Assembly: GCA_029248885.1 (NCBI GenBank)
Contig: JAQWIL010000005.1
Coordinates: forward strand, 124,001-188,000
Source of the DNA: Flavobacteriaceae bacterium
GTDB lineage: Bacteria > Bacteroidota > Bacteroidia > Flavobacteriales > Flavobacteriaceae
DNA: 64,000 bases
Direction of reading: 5' to 3'
In this document: positions 16,496 through 23,594 of the stretch, one piece after another
Layout: each line of letters opens with the position of its first letter
Position numbering within the stretch: the stretch's first letter is position 1
Position numbers and translations under genes: made by a program
Notes under the pieces: generated by a model
What the model was told of the DNA's origin: nothing
Seen by the model: the letters and a program-made list of their open reading frames with translations, nothing else
The model's database searches: none

Positions 16496-17100
16496 CCGAT
16501 CTTCAAATCTTTCAGTAAATGCTTGATATTGCCATATGAATTTTCTAAGGCTTTGGCCGTTTTCTTCGGACCTTTCCATTTGGCTTTTGTGATGTCTTCC
16601 TGAAGCTCAGGTTTGAGTTTGCCATTGTAGGTTGTCGTCATATGAAACCAATGGGTTTCTTTGAGTTGGTATTTGTCGTTCCGTTTAAAGACATGATAAG
16701 TCACTCCAGCCAACCCATTAAGCTGAAGTTTTTTGACCCCTGTTTCTTCTTTGACCTCACGCTTTGCTCCTTTTTCAAGGGTCTCGCCCTTGTCAATTTT
16801 ACCTTTGGGCAAATCCCATTTCCCTTTTCGAAAAATAAAAAGCATCTTCCCGCTTTGGTTTAGAACCAATCCTCCCCCTGCTTGAACAACTGGTAATTTG
16901 GATTTGAAAGTCTCTAAAAGTGTTGCGGGATCATCACCAATCAAATATATTTTCTTTGTCTTAGACTCCTTTAAGGCTTGTAAAATGGACTGAAAAGATG
17001 TAGCTGCAAGAGGTAACACCAAGGCAAATTTAGATTTTGGGAGTGAAGTCGTTAAGATCATCAATTTTGTATTGATAAAAACTTTATACTTTTGTCCCAT
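16492..17100 (-). CDS. NUDIX hydrolase
   Basis: A 202-residue protein with a perfect Nudix box GKIDKGETLEKGAKREVKEE followed by TGV (pattern G-x5-E-x7-REVxEExG) about residues 111-133. The N-terminal extension MGQKYKVFINTKLMILTT is typical of a Bacteroidetes NUDIX subgroup that starts YKVFxN. Substrate (a nucleoside diphosphate derivative) is not identifiable. I chose ATG 17100, whose codon interlocks with the pyrE ATG on the other strand; ATG 17061 would remove the conserved beginning. Convergent with coaD. Confidence 0.88.
   Translation of the reverse strand: MGQKYKVFINTKLMILTTSLPKSKFALVLPLAATSFQSILQALKESKTKKIYLIGDDPATLLETFKSKLPVVQAGGGLVLNQSGKMLFIFRKGKWDLPKGKIDKGETLEKGAKREVKEETGVKKLQLNGLAGVTYHVFKRNDKYQLKETHWFHMTTTYNGKLKPELQEDITKAKWKGPKKTAKALENSYGNIKHLLKDLKIG
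17067..17094 (+). promoter_or_regulatory. pyrE promoter
   Basis: TTG at 17067-17069, a 17-bp spacer and TACTTTTG at 17087-17094 form one of the best promoters in the window. The ATG of pyrE follows after TCCC, so the mRNA should start at or next to the start codon. The promoter lies inside the first codons of the divergent NUDIX gene if that starts at 17100. Confidence 0.7.
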
Positions 17101-17740
17101 GATCCACGATGCCTTCACAGCCAAAAAAGTTGCTGAGTTATTGATACAAATTAATGCAATAAAGTTGGAACCTAAAAATCCATTTATTTGGGCCAGTGGG
17201 TGGAAATCTCCAATTTATTGTGACAATCGCATCGCATTGTCCTATCCAACCGTTCGGACATACATCCGCGAACAATTTGCAAAGCAAATTGAAGCCATAT
17301 ATGGCAAGCCCGACGTGATTGCTGGCGTGGCAACTGGCGCCATTGGGATTGGGGCTTTGGTTGCCGAGGAACTCAACTTGCCTTTTGTTTACATCCGTCC
17401 CAAGCCCAAAGGACACGGACGAAAAAATCAGATTGAAGGGATCTTGCCAAAAAACAGTCAAGTCGTTGTGATTGAAGACCTCATCAGCACTGGAAAAAGC
17501 AGCATGGATGCCATCAAAGCATTGCAGGAAAGCGATGCATCGATCAAGTGCTTGCTTTCGATTTTTGATTACAATTTTCAGGTTGCCGAAAATCGATTTA
17601 AAAAAGAGGGAATCAGTGTTTATTCATTGAGCGATTACGAGCATTTGATTGCACTCGCCACCGAAAACCGCTTTATCCTCAAAAGCGAAGAAGAAATGTT
17701 GCGCAAATGGCGTTTGGCACCAGAAAAATGGAAACCATAA
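17099..17740 (+). CDS. pyrE: Orotate phosphoribosyltransferase
   Basis: Converts orotate and PRPP to OMP in pyrimidine synthesis. The 213-residue protein has FIWASGWKSPIYCDNR near the N-terminus, the flexible-loop RPKPKGHGRKNQIEG and the PRPP-binding VVVIEDLISTGKSSMDAI. ATG 17099 was chosen because the longer frame starts upstream of the promoter. Its downstream partner 4 bp later is an SRPBCC protein. Confidence 0.95.
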   Translation: MIHDAFTAKKVAELLIQINAIKLEPKNPFIWASGWKSPIYCDNRIALSYPTVRTYIREQFAKQIEAIYGKPDVIAGVATGAIGIGALVAEELNLPFVYIRPKPKGHGRKNQIEGILPKNSQVVVIEDLISTGKSSMDAIKALQESDASIKCLLSIFDYNFQVAENRFKKEGISVYSLSDYEHLIALATENRFILKSEEEMLRKWRLAPEKWKP

Positions 17741-17744
17741 CACT

Positions 17745-18134
17745 ATGGAAATCAATAGCTCGACCGCCCGTGTTGACCACTCAACCGAACAACTTTTTTC
17801 TCAACTGTCCAGTGTTGAAACCTATGAGGGCCTGATGCCAGAAGGTGTAGCGTTTACAAAAATTGACGACAGTAGGTTTCGATTTAAACTTGGTGGAATG
17901 CCAGAAATCGGACTGACAATCGGCGATAAACAGCCCAGCGAATCAATCGTATTGACATCTTCCAGTGACAAAATCTCTTTTTCACTGCGTGGGCAGTTGA
18001 CAAAAATTTCGGAAACGCAAACCGATGTACAGCTGCACTTTAAAGGGGATTTTAACCCCATGATGGCAATGATGGTCAAAAAGCCACTGACGCAATTTAT
18101 GGAGTCATTGGTCAGCAACATGCACAAACTGTAA
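17745..18134 (+). CDS. SRPBCC family protein
   Basis: A 129-residue protein starting MEINSSTARVDHSTEQLFSQL, the pattern of START/Bet v1-like (SRPBCC) proteins seen after pyrE in flavobacteria. The fold gives a deep hydrophobic pocket for lipids or other ligands; nothing in the sequence identifies the ligand. No signal peptide. It follows pyrE by 4 bp and its end overlaps the convergent birA by 30 bp. The reading start was moved to 17745 because the longer frame overlaps pyrE. Confidence 0.8.
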   Translation: MEINSSTARVDHSTEQLFSQLSSVETYEGLMPEGVAFTKIDDSRFRFKLGGMPEIGLTIGDKQPSESIVLTSSSDKISFSLRGQLTKISETQTDVQLHFKGDFNPMMAMMVKKPLTQFMESLVSNMHKL

Positions 18135-18830
18135 TTCCTTTAGGTCAAACAGCTGCTCACCAATTTCGGTTTCAAGTACAAGTTTTCCCTCTGAAGTAAC
18201 CGATCGGATAATCCCTTCAAACTCATGTTTGCCACTTACAAACCGCCTGTTTTGGTTCAACCCATAGAGAGATTGATGATAAGCAGTTTCCCAATCTTTC
18301 CTAGGGTGAGTTAATCCTTCTATCAGTTTGGGCACTACAGACAAAAGGAGGGGTTCCAAATCATAGGTCTTTGCTGTACGTAACCGCATAGAAGTGGCAT
18401 GGGGGAGTTGTGGAAACTGAATTTGATTGACATTGATTCCCATCCCAATAATGATCGACTTTATCGTTGACTTGTGCATACTACTTTCCACTAAAATTCC
18501 AGCCAATTTTTTATCGCCTGACAAAATGTCGTTTGGCCATTTCACAGATATATTTGGGATTTGGAGAGACAAAAGCCAGTCTGCCAAACAAACAGAAACA
18601 ATTTTATGGATTGAAATAAGTTGATCTGCACTTCGGGTAAGATTTGGGATATACAGAGAAAACATCAAGTTTTTACCTGCTTGACTTGTCCAGACTTGCC
18701 CTCGCTGACCCTTTCCTTTTTTTTGAAACAAACTCCAAACCACAGTGGGTGTTGTCAACTTGTTATTCAATAGCATCTGACGCAAGTAATCATTGGTGGA
18801 GTCGGTGGCATCAAGTTTGATTATATGCAT
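18105..18830 (-). CDS. birA: Biotin--[acetyl-CoA-carboxylase] ligase
   Basis: A 241-residue monofunctional biotin protein ligase attaching biotin to carboxylase carrier proteins. It has no N-terminal helix-turn-helix, so it should not act as the Bir repressor. The biotin/ATP loop is seen in QKKGKGQRGQVWTSQAGKNL (about residues 37-56), and VKWPNDILSGDKKLAGILVE holds the catalytic Lys region. Start ATG 18830 is supported by a TAGCTTTG box 4 nt upstream. Its 3' end overlaps the SRPBCC gene. Confidence 0.92.
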   Translation of the reverse strand: MHIIKLDATDSTNDYLRQMLLNNKLTTPTVVWSLFQKKGKGQRGQVWTSQAGKNLMFSLYIPNLTRSADQLISIHKIVSVCLADWLLSLQIPNISVKWPNDILSGDKKLAGILVESSMHKSTIKSIIIGMGINVNQIQFPQLPHATSMRLRTAKTYDLEPLLLSVVPKLIEGLTHPRKDWETAYHQSLYGLNQNRRFVSGKHEFEGIIRSVTSEGKLVLETEIGEQLFDLKELQFVHVADQ

Positions 18831-18834
18831 GCAA

Positions 18835-18842
18835 CAAAGCTA
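18835..18842 (-). promoter_or_regulatory. birA -7 box
   Basis: TAGCTTTG on the minus strand matches TAnnTTTG and ends 4 nt (TTGC) before the birA ATG. No -33 TTG at the usual distance. Confidence 0.5.
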
Positions 18843-18874
18843 GCAATATCACATCGTATTACACGAATTTGTAA

Positions 18875-18882
18875 TAAATTTG
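18875..18882 (+). promoter_or_regulatory. rsfS-ftsH operon -7 box
   Basis: TAAATTTG, a full match to TAnnTTTG, ends 15 nt before the rsfS ATG at 18898. No clear -33 element. Confidence 0.45.
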
Positions 18883-18897
18883 CTTTATCTAGATTCT

Positions 18898-19266
18898 ATG
18901 AGTAAACTCGAAAACACGGATCAACTCATCGCAGCGATTGTCGATGCTCTTGAAAACATAAAAGGAGAAGATATCCGTTTATTGGATTTGAGGGATATTG
19001 AAAACGCTGTTTGTAAATATTTTATCATCTGTTCAGGAAGCTCAAATACGCAGGTAAATGCCTTGGCTGGATCTGTTCAAAAACAGGTGAGTAAATCCCT
19101 TCGGGAAAAGCCTTTTCAGGTTGAAGGAACTGAAACGGCAGAATGGGTACTCATGGATTATATTGACATTGTCGTTCATATTTTCCAAAAATCTGTTCGT
19201 GAATACTATGACATCGAATCATTGTGGGGCGATGCAAAATTGACTGAAATTGCTTCTAACTATTAA
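18898..19266 (+). CDS. rsfS: Ribosome silencing factor RsfS
   Basis: A 122-residue Iojap/RsfS protein that binds ribosomal protein uL14 and blocks subunit joining when nutrients are scarce. Key segments: DIRLLDLRDIENAVCKYFIICSGSS cut to its ICSGSSNTQV core, GTETAEWVLMDYIDIVVHIF and REYYDIESLWGDAK, the usual C-terminal end. ATG 18898 is used; the longer frame starts at a TTG inside the -7 box. Two bp separate it from ftsH, a common flavobacterial arrangement. Confidence 0.94.
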   Translation: MSKLENTDQLIAAIVDALENIKGEDIRLLDLRDIENAVCKYFIICSGSSNTQVNALAGSVQKQVSKSLREKPFQVEGTETAEWVLMDYIDIVVHIFQKSVREYYDIESLWGDAKLTEIASNY

Positions 19267-19268
19267 AA

Positions 19269-21239
19269 ATGGCAAAAAAAGAAAAGACTCCGAATAAAAA
19301 ATCCAATGTAAGCGCCTATTGGTTATATGGGTTGATTGCTGTGTTTTTTATCAGCATGTCCTACTTCAATAACGATGGGATGACCAACGATCAGCGCATC
19401 AACATTTCTACTTTTGAACGATTTTTGAATGAAGATGAGGTGGAGCGTGTGTTGGTGATCAATAAAAGCTTGGCGCAAGTCACAATCAAAGACGATGCCT
19501 TACAAACTTCAAAGCACAAATCTGCTCGATCGACCGATTTTTTGGGGCGCTCAAATGCCAAAGGACCCCACTACCAGTTTGAAGTAGGAAACCTGGAGAT
19601 TTTCCAAAACAAATTAGAAGAAGCCAAAAGCAAAGGGGTTGAATTTGACTATGACTTCAAAACCGTTGAAAATCGCTGGCTCGATGTGATGCTAAGTTTT
19701 CTCCCCCTCATTCTCATCATCGGCGTTTGGATTTTCCTCATGCGCAGAATGTCTGGCGGAGGAGGTGGCGGAGGAGGCCAAATTTTTAACATCGGAAAGT
19801 CAAAAGCAAAACTCTTTGACGAGAAATCAAACGTGAAAGTAACCTTTAAAGATGTTGCTGGACTTGAAGGTGCCAAAGAAGAGGTACAAGAAATTGTGGA
19901 TTTTTTAAAAAACCCAAGCAAATACACCTTTTTGGGTGGTAAAATTCCAAAAGGCGCCTTGCTTGTTGGCCCGCCAGGAACAGGAAAAACACTTTTGGCC
20001 AAAGCAGTTGCTGGGGAAGCAAAAGTTCCATTTTTCTCCCTTTCGGGATCGGACTTTGTAGAAATGTTTGTGGGGGTTGGTGCCTCGCGAGTACGCGACT
20101 TGTTTAAGCAAGCGAAAGACAAATCGCCAGCCATCATTTTTATCGATGAAATTGATGCCGTCGGACGTGCACGTGGAAAAAGCAATATGACGGGTTCGAA
20201 TGATGAGCGCGAAAATACACTCAACCAGCTACTGACCGAAATGGATGGCTTTGGAACCGATACCAATGTAATTGTGTTGGCAGCAACCAACCGGTCGGAT
20301 GTATTGGACAAAGCCCTAATGCGAGCGGGGCGTTTTGATCGACAGATTTATGTGGATTTACCCGACTTGCGTGAGCGCGAAGAAATTTTTAAAGTGCATT
20401 TAAAACCCCTTAAAGTTGACAAACAACTCGACATCAGCTTTTTGGCCAAACAAACCCCCGGGTTTTCAGGGGCAGATATTGCAAATGTCTGTAATGAATC
20501 GGCTCTTATCGCTGCCCGAAAAACCAAGAAAAAAGTCGATCGACAAGACTTCCTTGATGCTGTTGATCGAATTGTTGGTGGCTTGGAGAAAAAGAGTAAG
20601 ATCATAACACCATCAGAAAAGAAAACCATAGCCTTTCATGAAGCAGGTCACGCTACGGTAAGTTGGATGCTAGAACATGCTTCGCCACTTGTCAAAGTAA
20701 CCATTGTACCCCGTGGGCAATCACTTGGTGCTGCATGGTATCTGCCAGAAGAACGGCAGATTGTGCGGACAGAACAAATGCTTGACGAAATGTGTGCAAC
20801 CTTAGGCGGTCGAGCTGCCGAGCAAATCATTTTTGGTAAAATCTCGACGGGTGCCCTGAGTGATCTCGTAAAGGTGACCAGGCAAGCTCGTGCAATTGTT
20901 ACGGTATATGGGTTGAATGATAAAATTGGAAATATCACTTATTACGATGCCGATGGGCAAAATGAATTCGGGTTTACCAAACCGTACAGCGAAGATACCG
21001 CAAGGCAAATTGATGAAGAAATTTCAAAAATTGTAGAACGGGAATATAAAAGAGCACTGGCACTATTGCGAAAACACAAAAAGAAACTCACTGAGTTGGC
21101 AGAGCATCTTCTCGAAAAAGAGGTGATTTTCAAAGATGATCTCGTCACTATTTTTGGGAATCGCCCATTTGAAAAAGAAGAAATCGTTGAGGAAGAATCC
21201 AAATCATCTTCCGCAAAGAAGACAGCGAAGTCCACATAG
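19269..21239 (+). CDS. ftsH: ATP-dependent zinc metalloprotease FtsH
   Basis: A 656-residue membrane AAA+ protease degrading misfolded and regulatory membrane proteins. It has a transmembrane helix at about 16-33, a periplasmic part, a second helix at about 139-158, a glycine run (163-170), Walker A GPPGTGKT (234-241), Walker B IIFIDEID (289-296), the SRH at about 338-360 and the zinc motif HEAGH (457-461). The C-terminus is rich in Glu, Lys and Ser. It precedes LUD and lipid-synthesis genes, so FtsH control of envelope lipid synthesis is a reasonable context. Confidence 0.97.
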   Translation: MAKKEKTPNKKSNVSAYWLYGLIAVFFISMSYFNNDGMTNDQRINISTFERFLNEDEVERVLVINKSLAQVTIKDDALQTSKHKSARSTDFLGRSNAKGPHYQFEVGNLEIFQNKLEEAKSKGVEFDYDFKTVENRWLDVMLSFLPLILIIGVWIFLMRRMSGGGGGGGGQIFNIGKSKAKLFDEKSNVKVTFKDVAGLEGAKEEVQEIVDFLKNPSKYTFLGGKIPKGALLVGPPGTGKTLLAKAVAGEAKVPFFSLSGSDFVEMFVGVGASRVRDLFKQAKDKSPAIIFIDEIDAVGRARGKSNMTGSNDERENTLNQLLTEMDGFGTDTNVIVLAATNRSDVLDKALMRAGRFDRQIYVDLPDLREREEIFKVHLKPLKVDKQLDISFLAKQTPGFSGADIANVCNESALIAARKTKKKVDRQDFLDAVDRIVGGLEKKSKIITPSEKKTIAFHEAGHATVSWMLEHASPLVKVTIVPRGQSLGAAWYLPEERQIVRTEQMLDEMCATLGGRAAEQIIFGKISTGALSDLVKVTRQARAIVTVYGLNDKIGNITYYDADGQNEFGFTKPYSEDTARQIDEEISKIVEREYKRALALLRKHKKKLTELAEHLLEKEVIFKDDLVTIFGNRPFEKEEIVEEESKSSSAKKTAKST

Positions 21240-21273
21240 TTTGTTATCTTTATCGTTATCAAACAATAAAGTC

Positions 21274-21888
21274 TTGAAACGTCTCTTTTCCTCTCTTTTT
21301 AGAGGGGCTTCAAAAACTGAAAAACAAGAAGACACAGTCCGCAGTAAATACATGCCTGCTGAAGAGACGCCTATCGAAGAAGCCTTTACTTTAAAGTTCA
21401 CCGAACAAGGTGGAAAATTTATTTATTGCGAAGACAAAAAAGAATCCGTCAACGTATTTAAAAATATTCTTGCCGAAAATGGATGGAGCGATTGTGAAAT
21501 GCTTTGTTTCCGACCCAAACTGCAAGAGCATTATATCAGGCCATCCATCACCCCGACCAAAACCAATTTAAACGCTCGGTTCTTTTTGACGGATTGTGAA
21601 TTTTTAGTCGCCCATGATGGGAGTATTATCATTTGTGCCGAGCAAATTGCCAATCATAAACTGATTGACCTGCCAGAAAATTTTGTGATTGTCGCTGGAA
21701 CAAAACAACTTACAGACACCTTAAGCGAGGGCTTGAAGGGGATCAAACACAAATACAAAAAAAATATCCCAATCAATATTACCTCCATTAAGCATTTTAA
21801 GAAAAACATCTCTGATGGTGATGACACCTTTTTAACTTATGGGTTACCGATTAAGCATGTGTATCTGGTCCTTATAGAAGATTTTTAA
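21274..21888 (+). CDS. LUD domain-containing protein (LutC/YkgG-like)
   Basis: A 204-residue protein of the LUD (lactate utilisation) family. There is no suitable ATG; a TTG at 21274 gives the expected beginning KRLFSSLFRG, while the only upstream ATG lies deep within ftsH. Recognisable parts include a charged N-terminal helix, IEEAFTLKFTEQGGKFIYCED, CEFLVAHDGSIIICAEQ and the C-terminal PIKHVYLVLIEDF. The LutB/LutA partners of lactate oxidation are absent, so the role is open; in flavobacteria this gene usually stands alone beside ftsH. It touches cdsA by one base. Confidence 0.8.
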   Translation: MKRLFSSLFRGASKTEKQEDTVRSKYMPAEETPIEEAFTLKFTEQGGKFIYCEDKKESVNVFKNILAENGWSDCEMLCFRPKLQEHYIRPSITPTKTNLNARFFLTDCEFLVAHDGSIIICAEQIANHKLIDLPENFVIVAGTKQLTDTLSEGLKGIKHKYKKNIPINITSIKHFKKNISDGDDTFLTYGLPIKHVYLVLIEDF

Positions 21889-22691
21889 TGTATAGTTTCA
21901 TCGAACGGTCTCTTGTTGGTATCGCTTATGCTGCTACATGGATTATCACCTTGTTGTATAGTCCCACTATGGGCTATCCCATTCTTGTATTTATCGTCGC
22001 TCTTGTGGCTGCATTTGAAATGTTAAAACTCTATCAAATCCGATCACTCGCTCTCACCGCCCTGCTTTGCTTTGGCACGGCAAGTCTGTTGGTTTTCAAT
22101 GTACCCCTGCTGCATATTGCTGTCTTATCGTTTGTGTGTCAAATGGGATTGGCAGTGCTGTTGTTTCGGCGGAAGACCATACAGGCACATCCCCTATTGG
22201 CCAGTCTACTATGCATTGCGCATTTGCTATTTCCGCTGTTGATAATTAGCGAAGTCTCTGTCGTAGAATCGCCTGTTTTCACTATCGAGCTCACCTTTGG
22301 ACTTTTGTTTTTCATCTGGGGAGCAGATGCAACGGCCTACAGCTTTGGAACTCTTTTTGGAAAAACGCCACTTTTCCGAGTTGTTTCGCCAAAAAAATCC
22401 ATTGAAGGCGCCCTTTCGGCAATCCTTTTTAGCCCAGTTATTGCCCTAGTAAATCATCAGATTTTTCCCAATTATAATTTTTCCTTTTGGCTTTTGATGG
22501 GCATTGTCATTAGCATGACCTCCATTGTTGGTGACCTAGTACAAAGTCAATCCAAACGCACTGCTGGCGTGAAAGACAGTGGCACCATATTGATGGGGCA
22601 TGGAGGTGTATATGACCGTATCGATAGTTTGATTTTCACTACACCTTTTTTGTATATCTATTTATTTTTATTCAATTGTTATGTTTCATAA
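21888..22691 (+). CDS. cdsA: Phosphatidate cytidylyltransferase
   Basis: A 267-residue multi-helix membrane enzyme making CDP-diacylglycerol from phosphatidate and CTP, the entry point to phospholipid synthesis. The CDS signature is clear: SQSKRTAGVKDSGTIL followed by MGHGGVYDRIDSL near residues 222-250. Around seven to eight hydrophobic helices are visible. It overlaps psd by 11 bp, and together they supply phosphatidylethanolamine (the phosphatidylserine synthase is not in the window). Confidence 0.94.
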   Translation: MYSFIERSLVGIAYAATWIITLLYSPTMGYPILVFIVALVAAFEMLKLYQIRSLALTALLCFGTASLLVFNVPLLHIAVLSFVCQMGLAVLLFRRKTIQAHPLLASLLCIAHLLFPLLIISEVSVVESPVFTIELTFGLLFFIWGADATAYSFGTLFGKTPLFRVVSPKKSIEGALSAILFSPVIALVNHQIFPNYNFSFWLLMGIVISMTSIVGDLVQSQSKRTAGVKDSGTILMGHGGVYDRIDSLIFTTPFLYIYLFLFNCYVS

Positions 22692-23331
22692 AGAAGGGTT
22701 TCGAATCATTACCATTACATTTTTGTTTGCTGTGGCAGTTGTAATCTCTGCCGATCACTACATCTCTTCGCTTTGGATGTCAAAAGGAATCCAAATTGTG
22801 GCTTTGGTATTTCTTATTTTGGTGCTTCAATTTTTTCGAAATCCCAAAAGAATAGCCCTCGAGAGTGAAACCCAAATTATTGCACCAGCTGACGGGAAAA
22901 TTGTGATTATTCAAGAAGTCGAAGAGCCAGAATTTTTTAAGGACAAACGTCTTCAAGTTTCGATTTTTATGTCCCCACTCAACGTACATGTTACTCGATA
23001 TCCAGCGACTGGCAAAGTCATTTACAGCAAATATCACCCAGGAAAATACCTCGTTGCCTGGCATCCAAAATCGTCGGAATTAAATGAGAGAACGACGATT
23101 GTTGTTGATAATGCAAATTATGGCTTTATACTCTATCGGCAAATCGCTGGCGCTGTAGCACGAAGGATCGTAAATTATGCGAAGGTAGGTGACAAGGCTG
23201 TTCAAGGTCACGATGCTGGCTTTATCAAATTTGGCTCTCGTATCGATCTGTTTCTTCCGCTAGGCACGCCACTAAGCGTTGGGTTGAATGACCGAGTAAA
23301 AGGTGGGTTAACCAGAATCTGTGGATCATGA
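22681..23331 (+). CDS. psd: Phosphatidylserine decarboxylase family protein
   Basis: A 216-residue short-form decarboxylase converting phosphatidylserine to phosphatidylethanolamine. Two N-terminal hydrophobic helices, then IAPADGKIV (about 66), IFMSPLNVHVTRYPATGKV, and the self-cleavage site in FIKFGSRIDLFLP: short bacterial enzymes use FGS where the long type has LGS, and the Ser becomes the pyruvoyl group. Its 5' end overlaps cdsA and its 3' end overlaps the ACBP gene by 4 bp. Confidence 0.93.
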   Translation: MFHKEGFRIITITFLFAVAVVISADHYISSLWMSKGIQIVALVFLILVLQFFRNPKRIALESETQIIAPADGKIVIIQEVEEPEFFKDKRLQVSIFMSPLNVHVTRYPATGKVIYSKYHPGKYLVAWHPKSSELNERTTIVVDNANYGFILYRQIAGAVARRIVNYAKVGDKAVQGHDAGFIKFGSRIDLFLPLGTPLSVGLNDRVKGGLTRICGS

Positions 23332-23594
23332 GCTTTATCGTCGTTCACAAGACTGCGTTTGATGAAGCTGTGGAGTGGGTAAATGAAAATTTTACCGAAA
23401 TCCCCAAGGATGATTTATTGCGCCTTTATGCCTATTATAAAATTGCAAATGGAATGCAACATGGGTCAAATAACAAGCAACCCATTGTGAGCGCATTTAA
23501 AGCCAATGCCATTATGCAGGTGTCGCATTTGTCGATTGACACAGCGCAAAAACGCTACAGCGCTTTAGTTGAGAAATTAAAACAAATGGATTAG
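23328..23594 (+). CDS. Acyl-CoA-binding protein
   Basis: An 88-residue helical protein of the ACBP family, recognised from FDEAVEWVNENF, the KDDLLRLYAYYKIANG helix (the family's LKLYALYKQAT), the AFKANAIMQV position where family members carry AKWDAW, and the DTAQKRYSALVEKL end. ACBPs carry long-chain acyl-CoA esters; bacterial copies are uncommon. The 4-bp overlap with psd and position behind cdsA suggest work in phospholipid supply. Convergent with valS, overlapping it by 4 bp. Confidence 0.82.
   Translation: MSFIVVHKTAFDEAVEWVNENFTEIPKDDLLRLYAYYKIANGMQHGSNNKQPIVSAFKANAIMQVSHLSIDTAQKRYSALVEKLKQMD

Noticed and set aside
19754-19778. Short GGC/GGA repeat in ftsH
   Set aside because: It encodes a Gly run between the second transmembrane helix and the AAA domain, common in FtsH; not a repeat element.
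19649-20311. Long 220-codon antisense ORF in ftsH
   Set aside because: Antisense to the highly conserved AAA+ domain; typical shadow with Ser/Pro-rich composition.
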